Part shown: positions 8,575 to 17,346 of the stretch, piece by piece | Position numbering within the stretch: the first letter of the stretch is position 1 | Layout of the letters: each line of letters begins with the position of its first letter | From: UBA1550 sp049294435 | Lineage (GTDB): Bacteria > Patescibacteriota > Minisyncoccia > Phycocordibacterales > UBA1550 | Direction of reading: 5' to 3' | Length of the DNA stretch: 64,000 nucleotides | Assembly: GCA_049294435.1 (NCBI GenBank) | Contig: JBAQCU010000020.1 | Span: forward strand, 61,311 to 125,310 | Made by a program: the position numbers and the translations under genes | The notes under the pieces: model-generated | What the model was told of the DNA's origin: nothing | The model's input: only the letters and a program-made list of their open reading frames with translations | The model's database searches: none

Positions 8575-8680
8575 ACATTTCATTCTACCCTAAAACATTT
8601 TGTGCTCAAAATGTTCGGGCGACCCGCAACTAGCGGGTTTAGCCACAGGCCTCCTCTCATCAAGATTTTAATCTTCATTT
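8566..8680. repeat. Duplicated start/promoter cassette, copy 2
   Basis: This is the second copy of the cassette at 7401-7563. It includes the first codons of the RhuM gene (MKCMKK in both), the AACATTTTG...CAAAATGTT palindrome, TCGGGCGACCCGC and the downstream GGTTTAGCCACAG. A palindrome followed by TCGGGCGA also occurs at 62192-62220. Confidence 0.75.
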
Positions 8681-8751
8681 TTGTAATTCCATTTTTAGAA
8701 TTTTAGAAACGAGTGGCTGACCCCCATTTTTCCCATTTTTGACCCCCTTTT

Positions 8752-9420
8752 TCAATCGGAAATGTCCGCTTGTTCCTTAAATATTATTTTCTTTCTGTAT
8801 GCCTTACAATAATTAATTGTAGAACAAATTTCCTTGAAAAGTAATTTTGATTCGTTTTCCTCATAATCATACTCCTCCTCAGACTTACCTTGGAATTTAT
8901 AGTGCAAAAAACTGCTCCTTTTTTCAGAAACCTTCTTAATTAAATTAAAATGTTTTCTGTTAAATTTAGGTAACTTCATAACATCAATTAACCAAGTAAA
9001 CTTACCCTCAAAAGAAACATATTTTAATAATTCCTTAAGCGTACTATTAGGAACATCATTTCTAATAGTCCATATTTGAATAATTTCGTTAATGAAGTGC
9101 TCAAAATACGTTGCCAGAAAAACGTATGCAAGGTTAAAATCATCTTCCTTAACAGATTGTTCAAAACTACTCAAAAGGGTATCTTGATGAATAATTACAA
9201 AATGAGAATGTTTACTTTTTGCACGTTGCCTAACCCATTTTCTGATTTTCTCATCTACCAATTTTTTATTAGAAAGATCAGCGACAACAAGAACTCCACA
9301 AATTATTGCTGACTCAACAAGTTGAGGAAAAATTTCTTTCAACAATTGGTGACCTTCACTATCTACTGCCATTCCCTCTTTATTAGTTTGCTCCTTTATC
9401 ATAGTGCTATAAAATTTCAT
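8752..9420 (-). CDS. HEPN-like protein in a restriction operon
   Basis: 222 aa. The C-terminal half has a helix typical of HEPN proteins (NLAYVFLATYFEHFINEII) and, after a further helical segment, EKRSSFLH, an R-x4-H motif (R168, H173). That motif is the catalytic signature of HEPN ribonucleases in abortive-infection and toxin systems. The N-terminal ~90 residues have an alpha/beta look and are not recognised. ATG 9420 overlaps the 3' end of the restriction-modification gene and has GAGGGAG just upstream, so translation is probably coupled. A defence or toxin role is inferred; catalysis is not shown. Confidence 0.6.
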   Translation of the reverse strand: MKFYSTMIKEQTNKEGMAVDSEGHQLLKEIFPQLVESAIICGVLVVADLSNKKLVDEKIRKWVRQRAKSKHSHFVIIHQDTLLSSFEQSVKEDDFNLAYVFLATYFEHFINEIIQIWTIRNDVPNSTLKELLKYVSFEGKFTWLIDVMKLPKFNRKHFNLIKKVSEKRSSFLHYKFQGKSEEEYDYEENESKLLFKEICSTINYCKAYRKKIIFKEQADISD

Positions 9421-12400
9421 CAATCTCCCTCATTACATTATCTGTCTCCGTAAGTACCACAATAATCTTTTGATAGTGTTCGATGTCAGCGTTGGTGAGC
9501 GTGCGGGTTTTGCGGTCTTTCAGCCATTTTTGAGCGGGTTGGTATCCACCGATGTAGAAATTCCATGCGACTTCGGGAACATTGCCAAAATACTGGGTAT
9601 CGTTTATGTAGACATTTCCATTTTCATATTTTATTTTTTCCACAGTGTCACTCCCCGCTACAGGGTATGAAGTAATAAGATTGTTGCATTCGGATGCGGT
9701 CATCAAGTGTAGTTCACGGAGCTTAGTACCAAGAGGCACCAGCTTCCAAAATTCTTCCTTATTTTTTGGATATGGTACGCGTGGAAAATCTGTTTTTAAA
9801 AACTCGCTATATTTAGTGCGGTAGCTTGGTGAATATAGGTATGCATAAATATAGTCCAAAATATTTTCAGGAGTAATCCTAATATCACCGTCTTTTGTAT
9901 TATATTCAGCTACAGGATAATACACACTACCGACAGCTTCAGCAATTTTTCTTGAAATTACTAGATCGATGTTTGGAATTCTTGAAACTCTAATATTTCC
10001 CACCTCGCCAGCATGAAAACTACTGCCAACTTCTGGATAAAGATAGAGTGGAAATGATGCCCCGATTTCAGAAGTTTTATTTGAAACATAACTTGATTCA
10101 ACGATATTGTCATGGACTAGAACATGTTGAAACCCCTCAATCTTCTGCTGCCTGCACAACATAAGTCCAATATTTTCCTTATTTATCAAATGTTGCATGA
10201 CGTCCCACCGTCCGCGTTCTACAAACTTCTTATCATAATAAATATATCTTGTATCAAATGGTCTATAATTTATCTTACAAACTTTGCCTTCTTCATAGTC
10301 AAAACTTTGATTATTTGCATAAGCAATAATATTTTTCTTGAGCAATTCCTTATCTTCCGAGATAACGATAGCATCTCGCCCTGTTACTATTCCTACGCTG
10401 GAGGTAGTAAATAATTCACTAACAGAAAAACCTTCACTGTATGCGCCCTTATTTTCTCCTTCCAGCTTCCAAACATCACATTCATCTGGCAGTTTCACCC
10501 ACATCACTGTTTCTACACTGGCGATATCGAGCATCTGAAACTTGGCATCTCGTGTGCCATACATATCACTAACATGCACAGTCGCGAGCTTTTTATCTCT
10601 AATATTTAGGAACTTTTTAACTGCCAAAATTATAGACACACCTGACATGATATCAAAAACATTTTCATCTTTTGTTCCGTCTGGACTTATTTCCTTTTTA
10701 CGACTATTGCCGTGTAAGTCAACTACATAAATTTTATCGAATGTGTTTCTCAGATGCCAACGCATTCCGCGGAATGTTGGGTTGTCTATATAGCCATGTG
10801 CAGTAATCATCCCAACAATTCCCTCTCCGTTTTTCTCGATGAGACTCTCGGCAAAACGAATAAACTTAACGTAGTCGTCGTTAATCCATTTACTATTTCG
10901 CTCTTTTAATTTTTCTTTGCCCCCAATTTCAACCTTGTAAACATCATTGTCGGTGTAGTGAGGGTTCATTGATTCACCGCTGTACGGCGGATTCCCAATC
11001 ACACACATAATCGGATACTCGGACTTCACACGCGATGCATTTTTGCTTTCCTCGGCAATACTGTCCATAATTCCGAAAAGTGTATCCTGGGTTGAGTAGT
11101 CAATTGGTGCATCAAGGGTGTTGGTGAGATACACACCGAGGCGGGTATTGATATTATCTGCACCGGTATCGTGAAGTGTCATGCCGAGTTTCAAGTGCGC
11201 GATGGTGTACGAAGCCATCATGAGCTCAAAACCATGCAGGCGTGGCAGGAGGTCGTTTTCTACATACGCAGGCCATCTCCCCTCTTGTCCTTTGAAATTT
11301 TCATGAATATGATTAATTACCTCATTGAGAAAAGTACCTGTCCCTGTGGCGACATCGAGTACCTGCACCTTGTGATATTCTTTTTGAACTTTTACCTCCT
11401 TACTTTTGTTGTTGATTTCTTTTTTCTCAATGATAACCTTGGTTGTATCGGTAAGACCTTTTTCAAGACCAAATTCACTTTTTAGCAGACTGTCGACTGC
11501 TCGCACAATAAACTGCACTACTGGTCGCGGTGTATAGAAAACACCCATTTCCATTTTTTTCTTTGAGTCGTACTCCTTCAAAAAATCTTCGTAGAAGTGA
11601 ATGACTGGATCCTTGTCGTCTTTTTCTTTTTGATAGAAATCACGCAGTATTTTTTCTACATCGGCGTGAGTAAAAACTTCACAAAGCTCGTCGACAATAA
11701 ATCTCAATTTATCAGGAAAGGATGTACCTGCAATGTGGTCAAAAAATGAGCGTAGAAACGGATTAGTTTTAGGAACAAGCTCGCGCGCTTCGGTACGAGA
11801 AAAATCTTCGGGAGTTGTGTCGTTATAACGTGCTGCAAAAAGCCCATACACGAGAGTTTGTGCATACATATCGGCAAAAGATTCATCGTCAAGACCAGAA
11901 ACAAGGTGCTCGCGAACCACATTACGCATTTTGAGCAAGTCAGCATATTTGTGCGAAGGATTCGCAAGCATTTCTCGCACATTGCCTCGAATACGCTGAG
12001 CCTTGCCGCCCATAATCTGAGCAAGATGTTTCCCGCGTTTAATAGGCTCCTTGTGAGACGAAGAAAAGTCTACAAGGGTTTTTGGAAGAAGTGAAAAATT
12101 TTTAGGGAATGCAGTTATTGTGCGATTGGTTTTGTCGAAACTTGCAATAGCAACAGGCTCGCCGTATCTCTCACCATTGCGATAGAAACGAAATTCAACG
12201 TAGTCAGTAAGCACAAGATTATCATAACCAAAGTAACGCTCCATTTGGTTACTTTTTTCTATTTTGTCGAGGCTGATGCCTATATCTTTTGCTTCAATGT
12301 AGAGAATGGGTACTCCATTTTTCGAAATAACAAAATCGGGCTTATTCCCATCATCATTTGTTGAATCGTGGTTGATTTGTGTTACCTTGCCATCAGCCTG

Positions 12401-12526
12401 AAAAATTTGTTTCAAGAGCAACTCAAAGTCAGTACGATAAATCATCTCTCTTCCGTTTGAAGCATCCAGACGGGCAAATTTTTGTGCGATATTCTTTAAA
12501 TATTCTTCCATAGTAATTATTGACAC
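9407..12526 (-). CDS. Single-chain restriction-modification enzyme (type IIG/ISP-like)
   Basis: 1039 aa. The N-terminal nuclease has a PD-(D/E)xK pattern: PD at 63-64 and EAK at 78-80. A helical spacer (about 150-330) is followed by an N6-adenine methyltransferase with motif I DVATGTGTFL (391-400) and motif IV NPPY (512-515). The last ~400 residues resemble the specificity region of ISP-type enzymes. No helicase motifs are seen between nuclease and methylase, so it is closer to IIG than to true ISP. It should methylate adenine in its site and cut unmodified DNA. It begins 7 nt after fic. Confidence 0.85.
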   Translation of the reverse strand: MSIITMEEYLKNIAQKFARLDASNGREMIYRTDFELLLKQIFQADGKVTQINHDSTNDDGNKPDFVISKNGVPILYIEAKDIGISLDKIEKSNQMERYFGYDNLVLTDYVEFRFYRNGERYGEPVAIASFDKTNRTITAFPKNFSLLPKTLVDFSSSHKEPIKRGKHLAQIMGGKAQRIRGNVREMLANPSHKYADLLKMRNVVREHLVSGLDDESFADMYAQTLVYGLFAARYNDTTPEDFSRTEARELVPKTNPFLRSFFDHIAGTSFPDKLRFIVDELCEVFTHADVEKILRDFYQKEKDDKDPVIHFYEDFLKEYDSKKKMEMGVFYTPRPVVQFIVRAVDSLLKSEFGLEKGLTDTTKVIIEKKEINNKSKEVKVQKEYHKVQVLDVATGTGTFLNEVINHIHENFKGQEGRWPAYVENDLLPRLHGFELMMASYTIAHLKLGMTLHDTGADNINTRLGVYLTNTLDAPIDYSTQDTLFGIMDSIAEESKNASRVKSEYPIMCVIGNPPYSGESMNPHYTDNDVYKVEIGGKEKLKERNSKWINDDYVKFIRFAESLIEKNGEGIVGMITAHGYIDNPTFRGMRWHLRNTFDKIYVVDLHGNSRKKEISPDGTKDENVFDIMSGVSIILAVKKFLNIRDKKLATVHVSDMYGTRDAKFQMLDIASVETVMWVKLPDECDVWKLEGENKGAYSEGFSVSELFTTSSVGIVTGRDAIVISEDKELLKKNIIAYANNQSFDYEEGKVCKINYRPFDTRYIYYDKKFVERGRWDVMQHLINKENIGLMLCRQQKIEGFQHVLVHDNIVESSYVSNKTSEIGASFPLYLYPEVGSSFHAGEVGNIRVSRIPNIDLVISRKIAEAVGSVYYPVAEYNTKDGDIRITPENILDYIYAYLYSPSYRTKYSEFLKTDFPRVPYPKNKEEFWKLVPLGTKLRELHLMTASECNNLITSYPVAGSDTVEKIKYENGNVYINDTQYFGNVPEVAWNFYIGGYQPAQKWLKDRKTRTLTNADIEHYQKIIVVLTETDNVMREIDEIL

Positions 12527-12533
12527 TATAAAT

Positions 12534-13601
12534 TTAAATCCTCACATACCTCGTACCGCGTCCGCGACCGATACGCCTTATTTTCTTGAGTTCAAGGAGC
12601 CTTTCGACTGATTGTCGAACTGTGCTGAGTGCAATGCCTGTTTTTCCTACTATTTCAGCAACACCCGTTTCGTCTACGCTTGAGATGTACTTCCATACCG
12701 CAAACTGTTTTGGGGAAAGCGTATCTTCAATGTGTTCTTCTTTAAGAAATATGAGTGCTTTTGTTGCCTGTTCTTTGACAACACCGAGAAAGAAGTTGAG
12801 CCATGGAGCAATCGTGTCGTGTTCTGTTCCAAATGTCTCTTGTGATTTTATAAGTGCGACATAGTATTCGTCTTTGCGTCGTTCGACGATTTGCTCATGA
12901 GAAACATACTGCACAAACTGGTATTCAGATCGGAGTAAAAGCAAGTTAGTCATAACGCGCGAAAGACGCCCGTTGCCGTCTTCGAATGGGTGAATTTTTA
13001 AAAATTCAACAAGGAAGTTGGCGATTACAAGCAAAGGATGGAACCGTCGGTCTATAAGTGCGTCGTATGTCCAGTCGACAAGCTCGGTCATTTCTCTAGG
13101 AGCGCGCCATGCTGGAGTTGTTTCAAAAATTACTTTTGCTATAGATTTTCCATCAGGCGCAAGTATGCCGACGGTGTTTTCAATTTTTTTGTACTTGCCT
13201 TTGTGGAGTTTATCTTTGTCAGAATATTTGAGAAGCTCGTTGTGTAGCGAGCCAATCACCCCTTCACGGAGTGGAAGCGTCTGATAACTATCAAAGACAT
13301 TTTGAAGCACTTCAAGGTAGCCCTGCACTTCTTGATAGTCGCGCTCGGCAAGCTTCGATGCCGTGAGTCCCTGCATGACTTTCTCCACTTCTTCGTCGGA
13401 GAGTTTTGACCCCTCAATACGGGTCGATGCACCAGCAGAGGTAACAAGCACCGAGCGTTTGAGGCTGGTAATTGCTTGTGGAGTCATCCGTAGCCCACCT
13501 TTGAACTCCCCTCTCATGCCGTCAATTTCAGCAACAAGAGATAGTATATGAGGCGCGGGCGCTTGAAGCCTGTGATCAAATTTTGTCTTATTTTCGTCCA
13601 T
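12534..13601 (-). CDS. Fic family protein with winged-helix C-terminus
   Basis: 355 aa. The catalytic Fic motif HPFEDGNGRLSR (204-215) is complete. Upstream, STRIEGS (59-65) matches the inhibitory S/T-x3-E-G/N motif, placing the ATP-gate within the same chain (class II layout). The C-terminus (about 295-355) looks like a winged helix (SPKQFAVWKYI, AEIVGKTGIALSTVRQSVERLL). Known Fic proteins transfer AMP or another nucleotide group to targets; the target here is unknown. It is first gene of the Fic-RM-HEPN operon, and its DNA-binding end could regulate the palindromic operator upstream. Confidence 0.9.
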   Translation of the reverse strand: MDENKTKFDHRLQAPAPHILSLVAEIDGMRGEFKGGLRMTPQAITSLKRSVLVTSAGASTRIEGSKLSDEEVEKVMQGLTASKLAERDYQEVQGYLEVLQNVFDSYQTLPLREGVIGSLHNELLKYSDKDKLHKGKYKKIENTVGILAPDGKSIAKVIFETTPAWRAPREMTELVDWTYDALIDRRFHPLLVIANFLVEFLKIHPFEDGNGRLSRVMTNLLLLRSEYQFVQYVSHEQIVERRKDEYYVALIKSQETFGTEHDTIAPWLNFFLGVVKEQATKALIFLKEEHIEDTLSPKQFAVWKYISSVDETGVAEIVGKTGIALSTVRQSVERLLELKKIRRIGRGRGTRYVRI

Positions 13602-13607
13602 AATTTA

Positions 13608-13658
13608 CCGCTATACTGTATATAGTTGATTATAGCGGATTATGGCGGGAGAAGTCAA
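13608..13658 (-). promoter_or_regulatory. Promoter with palindromic operator for fic-RM-HEPN
   Basis: On the minus strand TTGACT (13653-13658), an 18-nt spacer and TATAAT (13629-13634) form a promoter. CCGCTATA (13608-13615) and TATAGCGG (13631-13638) form an inverted repeat over the -10 box, and a related half-site TATGGCGG follows at 13641-13648. A repressor bound here would block the promoter; autoregulation by the Fic winged helix is a guess. Confidence 0.65.
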
Positions 13659-13669
13659 TAACAATTTTT

Positions 13670-13809
13670 GTAACCCCTCACACCTATAGAAAAATTCTAG
13701 AAGACCAGAGTCATTGCGAGTAGATAGCGTCCAAGACGTGAACTTGCTAGTTCAGAAACAATCCATGAGTCCTGGATTGCCACGTCGGAGTACCGACTCG
13801 CAAAGACGG
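13670..13809. repeat. Solo inverted-repeat end plus GCGAG palindrome
   Basis: GTAACCCCTCACACCTA (13670-13686) matches the left end of the element at 1312, but no right end is found. It is followed by a GCGAG repeat, TCATTGCGAG (13711) to CTCGCAAAGACG (about 13797-13809), with AATCCATGA and CTGGATTGCCACGTC inside. Probably a decayed relative of 1312-1477. Confidence 0.65.
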
Positions 13810-13850
13810 AAAACTAGAGTTTCGTAATTCAAAGTTTATGAGATAGAAGA

Positions 13851-13883
13851 AAGAGCGGGATTGCTGAAGGCAATCCCGCTCTT
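13851..13883 (-). terminator. Terminator of the ribosomal operon
   Basis: AAGAGCGGGATTGC / GCAATCCCGCTCTT is a 14-bp perfect stem with a 5-nt loop. On the minus strand it is followed by TTTCTTCT. It lies downstream of rpsI, past the palindromic element at 13911-14031. Confidence 0.8.
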
Positions 13884-13910
13884 TTAATGTGTAAAATGTT
13901 TCGCTTAGGA

Positions 13911-14031
13911 AACGTTCAAATATTAGGATGGATGCGAGGCGCTAAAAATTTTTTCGACCAAGGTGTACAAGTGTACATTGCGGGAGAAAAAATTTTATAG
14001 CAACAAAGCAGACACCCAATATTTTAACGTT
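13911..14031. repeat. 121-bp imperfect palindrome at the rpsI 3' end
   Basis: The left arm AACGTTCAAATATTAGG and the inverted right arm AACGTTAAAATATTGGG pair. Further in, CTAAAAATTTTTTC pairs with GAAAAAATTTTATAG around a GTGTACAAGTGTAC centre. The right arm includes the rpsI stop codon and last codons, so the element abuts or overlaps the gene end. No gene inside. It may fold as a long 3' UTR hairpin. Confidence 0.6.
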
Positions 14032-14539
14032 TACTCCATTGTGGGGCCTTACGGGCCTTCTTGAGCCCGAACTTTCGTCGCTCTTTCATTCGTGGGTCGC
14101 GCTTGAGGAAGCCGAGCTTCTTGAGACGCTTGCGTGTCTCCTCATCAAATTCTACGAGCGCTCGCGAGAGTCCGTGGCGAATAGCTTCTGCTTGTGAGTG
14201 AATTCCCCCTCCGATTACCTTTGCAGAAATGGTGAACTTACCTACTACCTTTGACTTTTCGATTGCCTCAGCAATAATATTCTGCATATCTGCTGTAGGA
14301 AAATAGGTTGGTACATCCTTACCGTTTACTACCACTGACTCTTTTGTAGCCTCGGTAATACGAACGCGCGCTGTTGAAGTCTTGCGACGACCAACAGCCT
14401 CAATATATCTTCCGAGAGCAGTTTTAGTAGTCGCTTTTTTTACCGTAGCCTTTTCCTCCGTGGTTTTACTTAGAGTAGGCGCTTTTTTTACAGCCTTAAA
14501 TTTGACTTCTTTTTCTATTGTAGTATCTTTGGTCGTCAT
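14024..14539 (-). CDS. rpsI: 30S ribosomal protein S9
   Basis: 171 aa. The N-terminal ~42 residues are a lysine/threonine-rich extension; the S9 domain starts near RYIEAVGRRKTSTARV. It ends KARKAPQWSKR, the conserved S9 tail that reaches the P-site tRNA. It follows rplM by 1 nt, as usual. Part of the operon starting at rpmJ. Confidence 0.97.
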   Translation of the reverse strand: MTTKDTTIEKEVKFKAVKKAPTLSKTTEEKATVKKATTKTALGRYIEAVGRRKTSTARVRITEATKESVVVNGKDVPTYFPTADMQNIIAEAIEKSKVVGKFTISAKVIGGGIHSQAEAIRHGLSRALVEFDEETRKRLKKLGFLKRDPRMKERRKFGLKKARKAPQWSKR

Positions 14540-14540
14540 A

Positions 14541-14885
14541 TTATTCAGTAATTTTTAAATTCTTCATTCGCACTTTATGCAAACGGTTGCGGGGAATCAT
14601 GCGTGAAATTGCGCGGAGGAAAACTTCAGCGTAACCCTTTTTCTCGATGGTGTACCCAACGGTACGCTCACGAAGTCCGCCTGGGTAGCCAGAGTATGTC
14701 TTTGAGTGCACCTCTCCCATCTTTGATGGAGCGATGGTTGCCTTTGAGGCATTTAGAACAATCACTTCTACTGGAGCTACGAGGTGCTTCTGGAATGCGA
14801 CCGAGTTTTTACCCATAAGAACGCTGGCTGCCTCTGTGGCAACACGTCCTACGGATTTTCCTTTTGCGTCAATTTTGTATGTCAT
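14541..14885 (-). CDS. rplM: 50S ribosomal protein L13
   Basis: 114 aa from MTYKIDAKGKSVGRVATE, shorter than the ~142 aa typical of L13. It retains VLNASKATIAPSKMGEVHSK, SGYPGG and AISRMIPRNRL. The open frame continues 15 codons upstream, but those come from the repeated structured element and nearly match the extension seen before rplQ, so they are not taken as coding. L13 is an early-assembly 50S protein. Confidence 0.95.
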   Translation of the reverse strand: MTYKIDAKGKSVGRVATEAASVLMGKNSVAFQKHLVAPVEVIVLNASKATIAPSKMGEVHSKTYSGYPGGLRERTVGYTIEKKGYAEVFLRAISRMIPRNRLHKVRMKNLKITE

Positions 14886-14895
14886 GGTAGATCTT

Positions 14896-15096
14896 CTTAG
14901 CGAGCAAAGCGAGATTTTGAAAATCTCCACCCGGTTAAATGCGATTTTGTAAATCGCGATTTCAAATTCTCTGTTGAATAATCAGCAGAGGATTTATTAT
15001 CATTACGTGATGCTAACATAAAGTGTGTCATATTACTAATTTGAAATCATTTAACTGGGTTTGAAAATTATAGTCGCTTCCCTCCTTAATTTTCTA
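14896..15096 (-). repeat. Structured ribosomal-operon element, copy A (rplQ-rplM spacer)
   Basis: Read in mRNA sense it begins at the rplQ TAG (TAGAAAATTAAGGAGG, a hairpin closed by ATAATTTTC). CCCAGTTAAATG then ATTTCAAATT pairs with AATTTGAAAT and CATTTAACCGGG. A side hairpin GCGATTT-ACA-AAATCGC sits in the 3' arm. It closes with GAGATTTTC-AAAATCTC just before rplM. Copies B and C share this plan. It could be a riboregulatory leader or a palindromic mobile element settled between genes. Confidence 0.75.
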
Positions 15097-15453
15097 AACG
15101 AACTCAATAACCGCCATTTTAGAAGCATCTCCGCCACGACGTGGTAGCTTCACAATACGTGTATAGCCACCGGCGCGCTCTTTGTAGCGAGGCGCAATTT
15201 CATCAATAAGCTTCTTTGCACCTTCCTCTCCAGAGACACCGCCAAGTCGTGAAATAATAAGACGACGTGAAGCAAGGTCTGCTTTGCCACCACGTGTAAC
15301 CAATTTCTCCACGAATGGTCGGAGTTCTTTGGCACGAGCTTCTGTAGTCTCTATATGCTCAGTTTTAATAAGAGAAAGCGCAAGAGAACGTAGAAGCGCA
15401 ATGCGTCCTGCGTGATCTCGTCCGAATTTTCGAATTGACTTGTGGTGTTTCAT
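15094..15453 (-). CDS. rplQ: 50S ribosomal protein L17
   Basis: 119 aa from MKHHKSIRKFGRDHAGRIAL. The L17 signatures are LRSLALSLIKTEHIETTEARA, ELRPFVEKLVTRG and GGYTRIVKLPRRGGDA. It lies near the peptide exit tunnel. The 15 upstream in-frame codons (MEIFKISFHSLRKST) derive from structured element copy B and are excluded. The TAG stop is the first triplet of copy A. Confidence 0.97.
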   Translation of the reverse strand: MKHHKSIRKFGRDHAGRIALLRSLALSLIKTEHIETTEARAKELRPFVEKLVTRGGKADLASRRLIISRLGGVSGEEGAKKLIDEIAPRYKERAGGYTRIVKLPRRGGDASKMAVIEFV

Positions 15454-15462
15454 GGTTGATTT

Positions 15463-15627
15463 TCTTAGCGAGTGAAACGAGATTTTGAAAATCTCCACCC
15501 GGTTAAATGCGATTTTGTAAATCGCGATTTCAAATTCTCTGTTGCATAATTTACGGGGAATTTATAATCGTTGTGTGATACTAGCATAAAGTGTGTCATA
15601 TTGCCAATTTGAAATCATTTAACTGGG
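15463..15627 (-). repeat. Structured ribosomal-operon element, copy B (rpoA-rplQ spacer)
   Basis: Nearly identical to copy A in the arms and side hairpin (GCGATTT/AAATCGC, CCCAGTTAAATG, CATTTAACCGGG, GAGATTTTCAAAATCTC). It differs in the middle, which keeps ATGACACACTTTATG, and lacks the AAAATTAA hairpin at its upstream end. It ends 9 nt before the rplQ ATG. Confidence 0.75.
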
Positions 15628-15671
15628 TTCTCAAAAAATACATTAGCTATACTCATTATTTTTTGGAATAA

Positions 15672-16640
15672 TTATGCCTTGAGAGTGATATCGTGGGCAC
15701 CGAGCGCACGCTTGATTTCCTGAATACCTTTATCGCCCAAACCGTCGATTTCCAAGAGGTCTTCTTCAGTCTTGCGAGCAAGTCCACCTATTGTGCGAAT
15801 ATTTGCGTTTGAAAGCGCGTTGTTTGTGCGTGTGGAAAGATCAAGGTTTTCTACGCGAGTCTTTAGGAAATCGTTATCAGCGAGGTCCTTTTTTACAGGC
15901 TTCTCCTCCTCTTTTGAAGAGGCTTCTTCTGCTTCCACCTCTGCTTTTTCCACAAAACCAACGACAGACTTAAGCTGGTTTACCATAATCTCAATAGACG
16001 CCTCAAGAGCGCGACGAGGAGTGATAGTGCCATCTGTCTCTACTGTGATGCGCAAGCGGTTAAAATCTGTGCGATCGCCAACGCGCATATTGTCCACTTC
16101 GTAGTTCACACGACGAATGGGTGTAAAGATTGCATCAAGTGCAATTGTGCCGATATCCACTTTTTCTTTCTGGTGAACCTCCTTTGAGACATAACCGAAA
16201 CCTTTTGCAACAACAATCTCAATAATGAGAGATGCGTTTTTGTCTGTTAGTGTGGCAATGTGTTGCTCTGGATTCAAAACTTCAACCTGACCAGAGAGTT
16301 TTATATCTCCTGCAGTTACAGCCTTTGCACCCTTTACAGAAAGTGTCACTGTTTGCGACTCCATTGTTGAAAGCTTGAAACGAACCTTTTTCAAATTAAG
16401 TAGGATAGTAATAACATCCTCTTTTACTCCTTCAATTGTAGAAAACTCGTGAGAAACTCCATCAATTTTCACTGATGTGATTGCGGCTCCCAAAAGCGAC
16501 GACAAAATGATACGTCGAAGCGAGTTGCCAAGTGTGTGACCGTACCCAGGGTAAAGGCCCTCAATTTCGTAATTTCCCTTAAAATCATCTTCCGCGAGAA
16601 CTTTTGGCTTTGATGGCAATGTGATGTTGTAGTCGAGCAT
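15672..16640 (-). CDS. rpoA: RNA polymerase subunit alpha
   Basis: 322 aa. The N-terminal assembly domain shows GYGHTLGNSLRRIILSSLLG and FTPIRRVNYEVDNMRVGDRT. An acidic linker (EVEAEEASSKEEEKP) precedes the C-terminal domain with LSTRTNNALSNANIRTIGGL and LLEIDGLGDKGIQEIK. It forms the dimer that scaffolds RNA polymerase, and its CTD contacts UP elements and activators. Canonical place between rpsD and rplQ. No Shine-Dalgarno sequence. Confidence 0.98.
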   Translation of the reverse strand: MLDYNITLPSKPKVLAEDDFKGNYEIEGLYPGYGHTLGNSLRRIILSSLLGAAITSVKIDGVSHEFSTIEGVKEDVITILLNLKKVRFKLSTMESQTVTLSVKGAKAVTAGDIKLSGQVEVLNPEQHIATLTDKNASLIIEIVVAKGFGYVSKEVHQKEKVDIGTIALDAIFTPIRRVNYEVDNMRVGDRTDFNRLRITVETDGTITPRRALEASIEIMVNQLKSVVGFVEKAEVEAEEASSKEEEKPVKKDLADNDFLKTRVENLDLSTRTNNALSNANIRTIGGLARKTEEDLLEIDGLGDKGIQEIKRALGAHDITLKA

Positions 16641-16721
16641 TGTGGTGTTTAATGTAAATTAGACGATAAAACTATACCTTATATTTTTAATAAATGCAAA
16701 CAGTAGGCTGACACTAACCCC

Positions 16722-17333
16722 TTAACGGCTGTAAAACTCCACAACCGAGGTGAGATTGAATGACATCTCGGCTTGTCCCGTCTTTGGCTTACCCTGAAAC
16801 GTTGCAGTGAGCAAGGCACCATCTAGCTTGAACCACGTTGGCACGGTGATCGTTTTCAAACGTTCGGCCAATCCTTCAAAAAGTTTTGTACTCATACTTC
16901 CTGGTCGGATTGCGATAACGTCGCCTACTTTCATTCGGCGTGACGCAATATTTGACCTACGTCCGTTTACTGTAATATGTCCGTGTGATACTATCTGGCG
17001 TGAAAGTGAGCGCGACCCTACAAAACCTGCTCGGAAAACTGCATTGTCCAAACGTGATTCAAGAGCTTCAAAAAGATACTCTGATGGTTTGACGCCATGC
17101 TTACCAGACGCTTCTTTAACATAGTTTGAAAATTGCGTTTCGCTTACACCGTATGTGTGGCGAACCTTCTGCTTCTCGCGAAGCTGACGGCCGTAGTCTG
17201 TGAGTGTTGCGCGATGCTTCTTTTCAGCAAGAACTTTTCCAGGCGGATACGGACGCTTCTTAAAAGCGCACTTCTCACGTCCGCAAATGGTCTCTCCGAG
17301 ACGACGACAAATTTTACATGTAACTCTGCTCAT
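16722..17333 (-). CDS. rpsD: 30S ribosomal protein S4 (zinc-binding form)
   Basis: 203 aa. The N-terminus CKICRRLGETICGREKC carries four cysteines in the zinc form of S4. Next come YGVSETQFSNYVKEA and an S4 RNA-binding domain (LESRLDNAVFRAGF, ARQIVSHGHITVNGRR-like). It nucleates assembly of the 16S 5' domain and, in E. coli, represses its own operon. Element copy C lies between it and rpsK. Confidence 0.97.
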   Translation of the reverse strand: MSRVTCKICRRLGETICGREKCAFKKRPYPPGKVLAEKKHRATLTDYGRQLREKQKVRHTYGVSETQFSNYVKEASGKHGVKPSEYLFEALESRLDNAVFRAGFVGSRSLSRQIVSHGHITVNGRRSNIASRRMKVGDVIAIRPGSMSTKLFEGLAERLKTITVPTWFKLDGALLTATFQGKPKTGQAEMSFNLTSVVEFYSR

Positions 17334-17346
17334 AATGTTAGTTTTT

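Noticed and set aside
14886..14930. 15-codon extension of L13 (and a similar one for L17)
   Set aside because: Both are readings of the shared structured element, not conserved ribosomal protein sequence.
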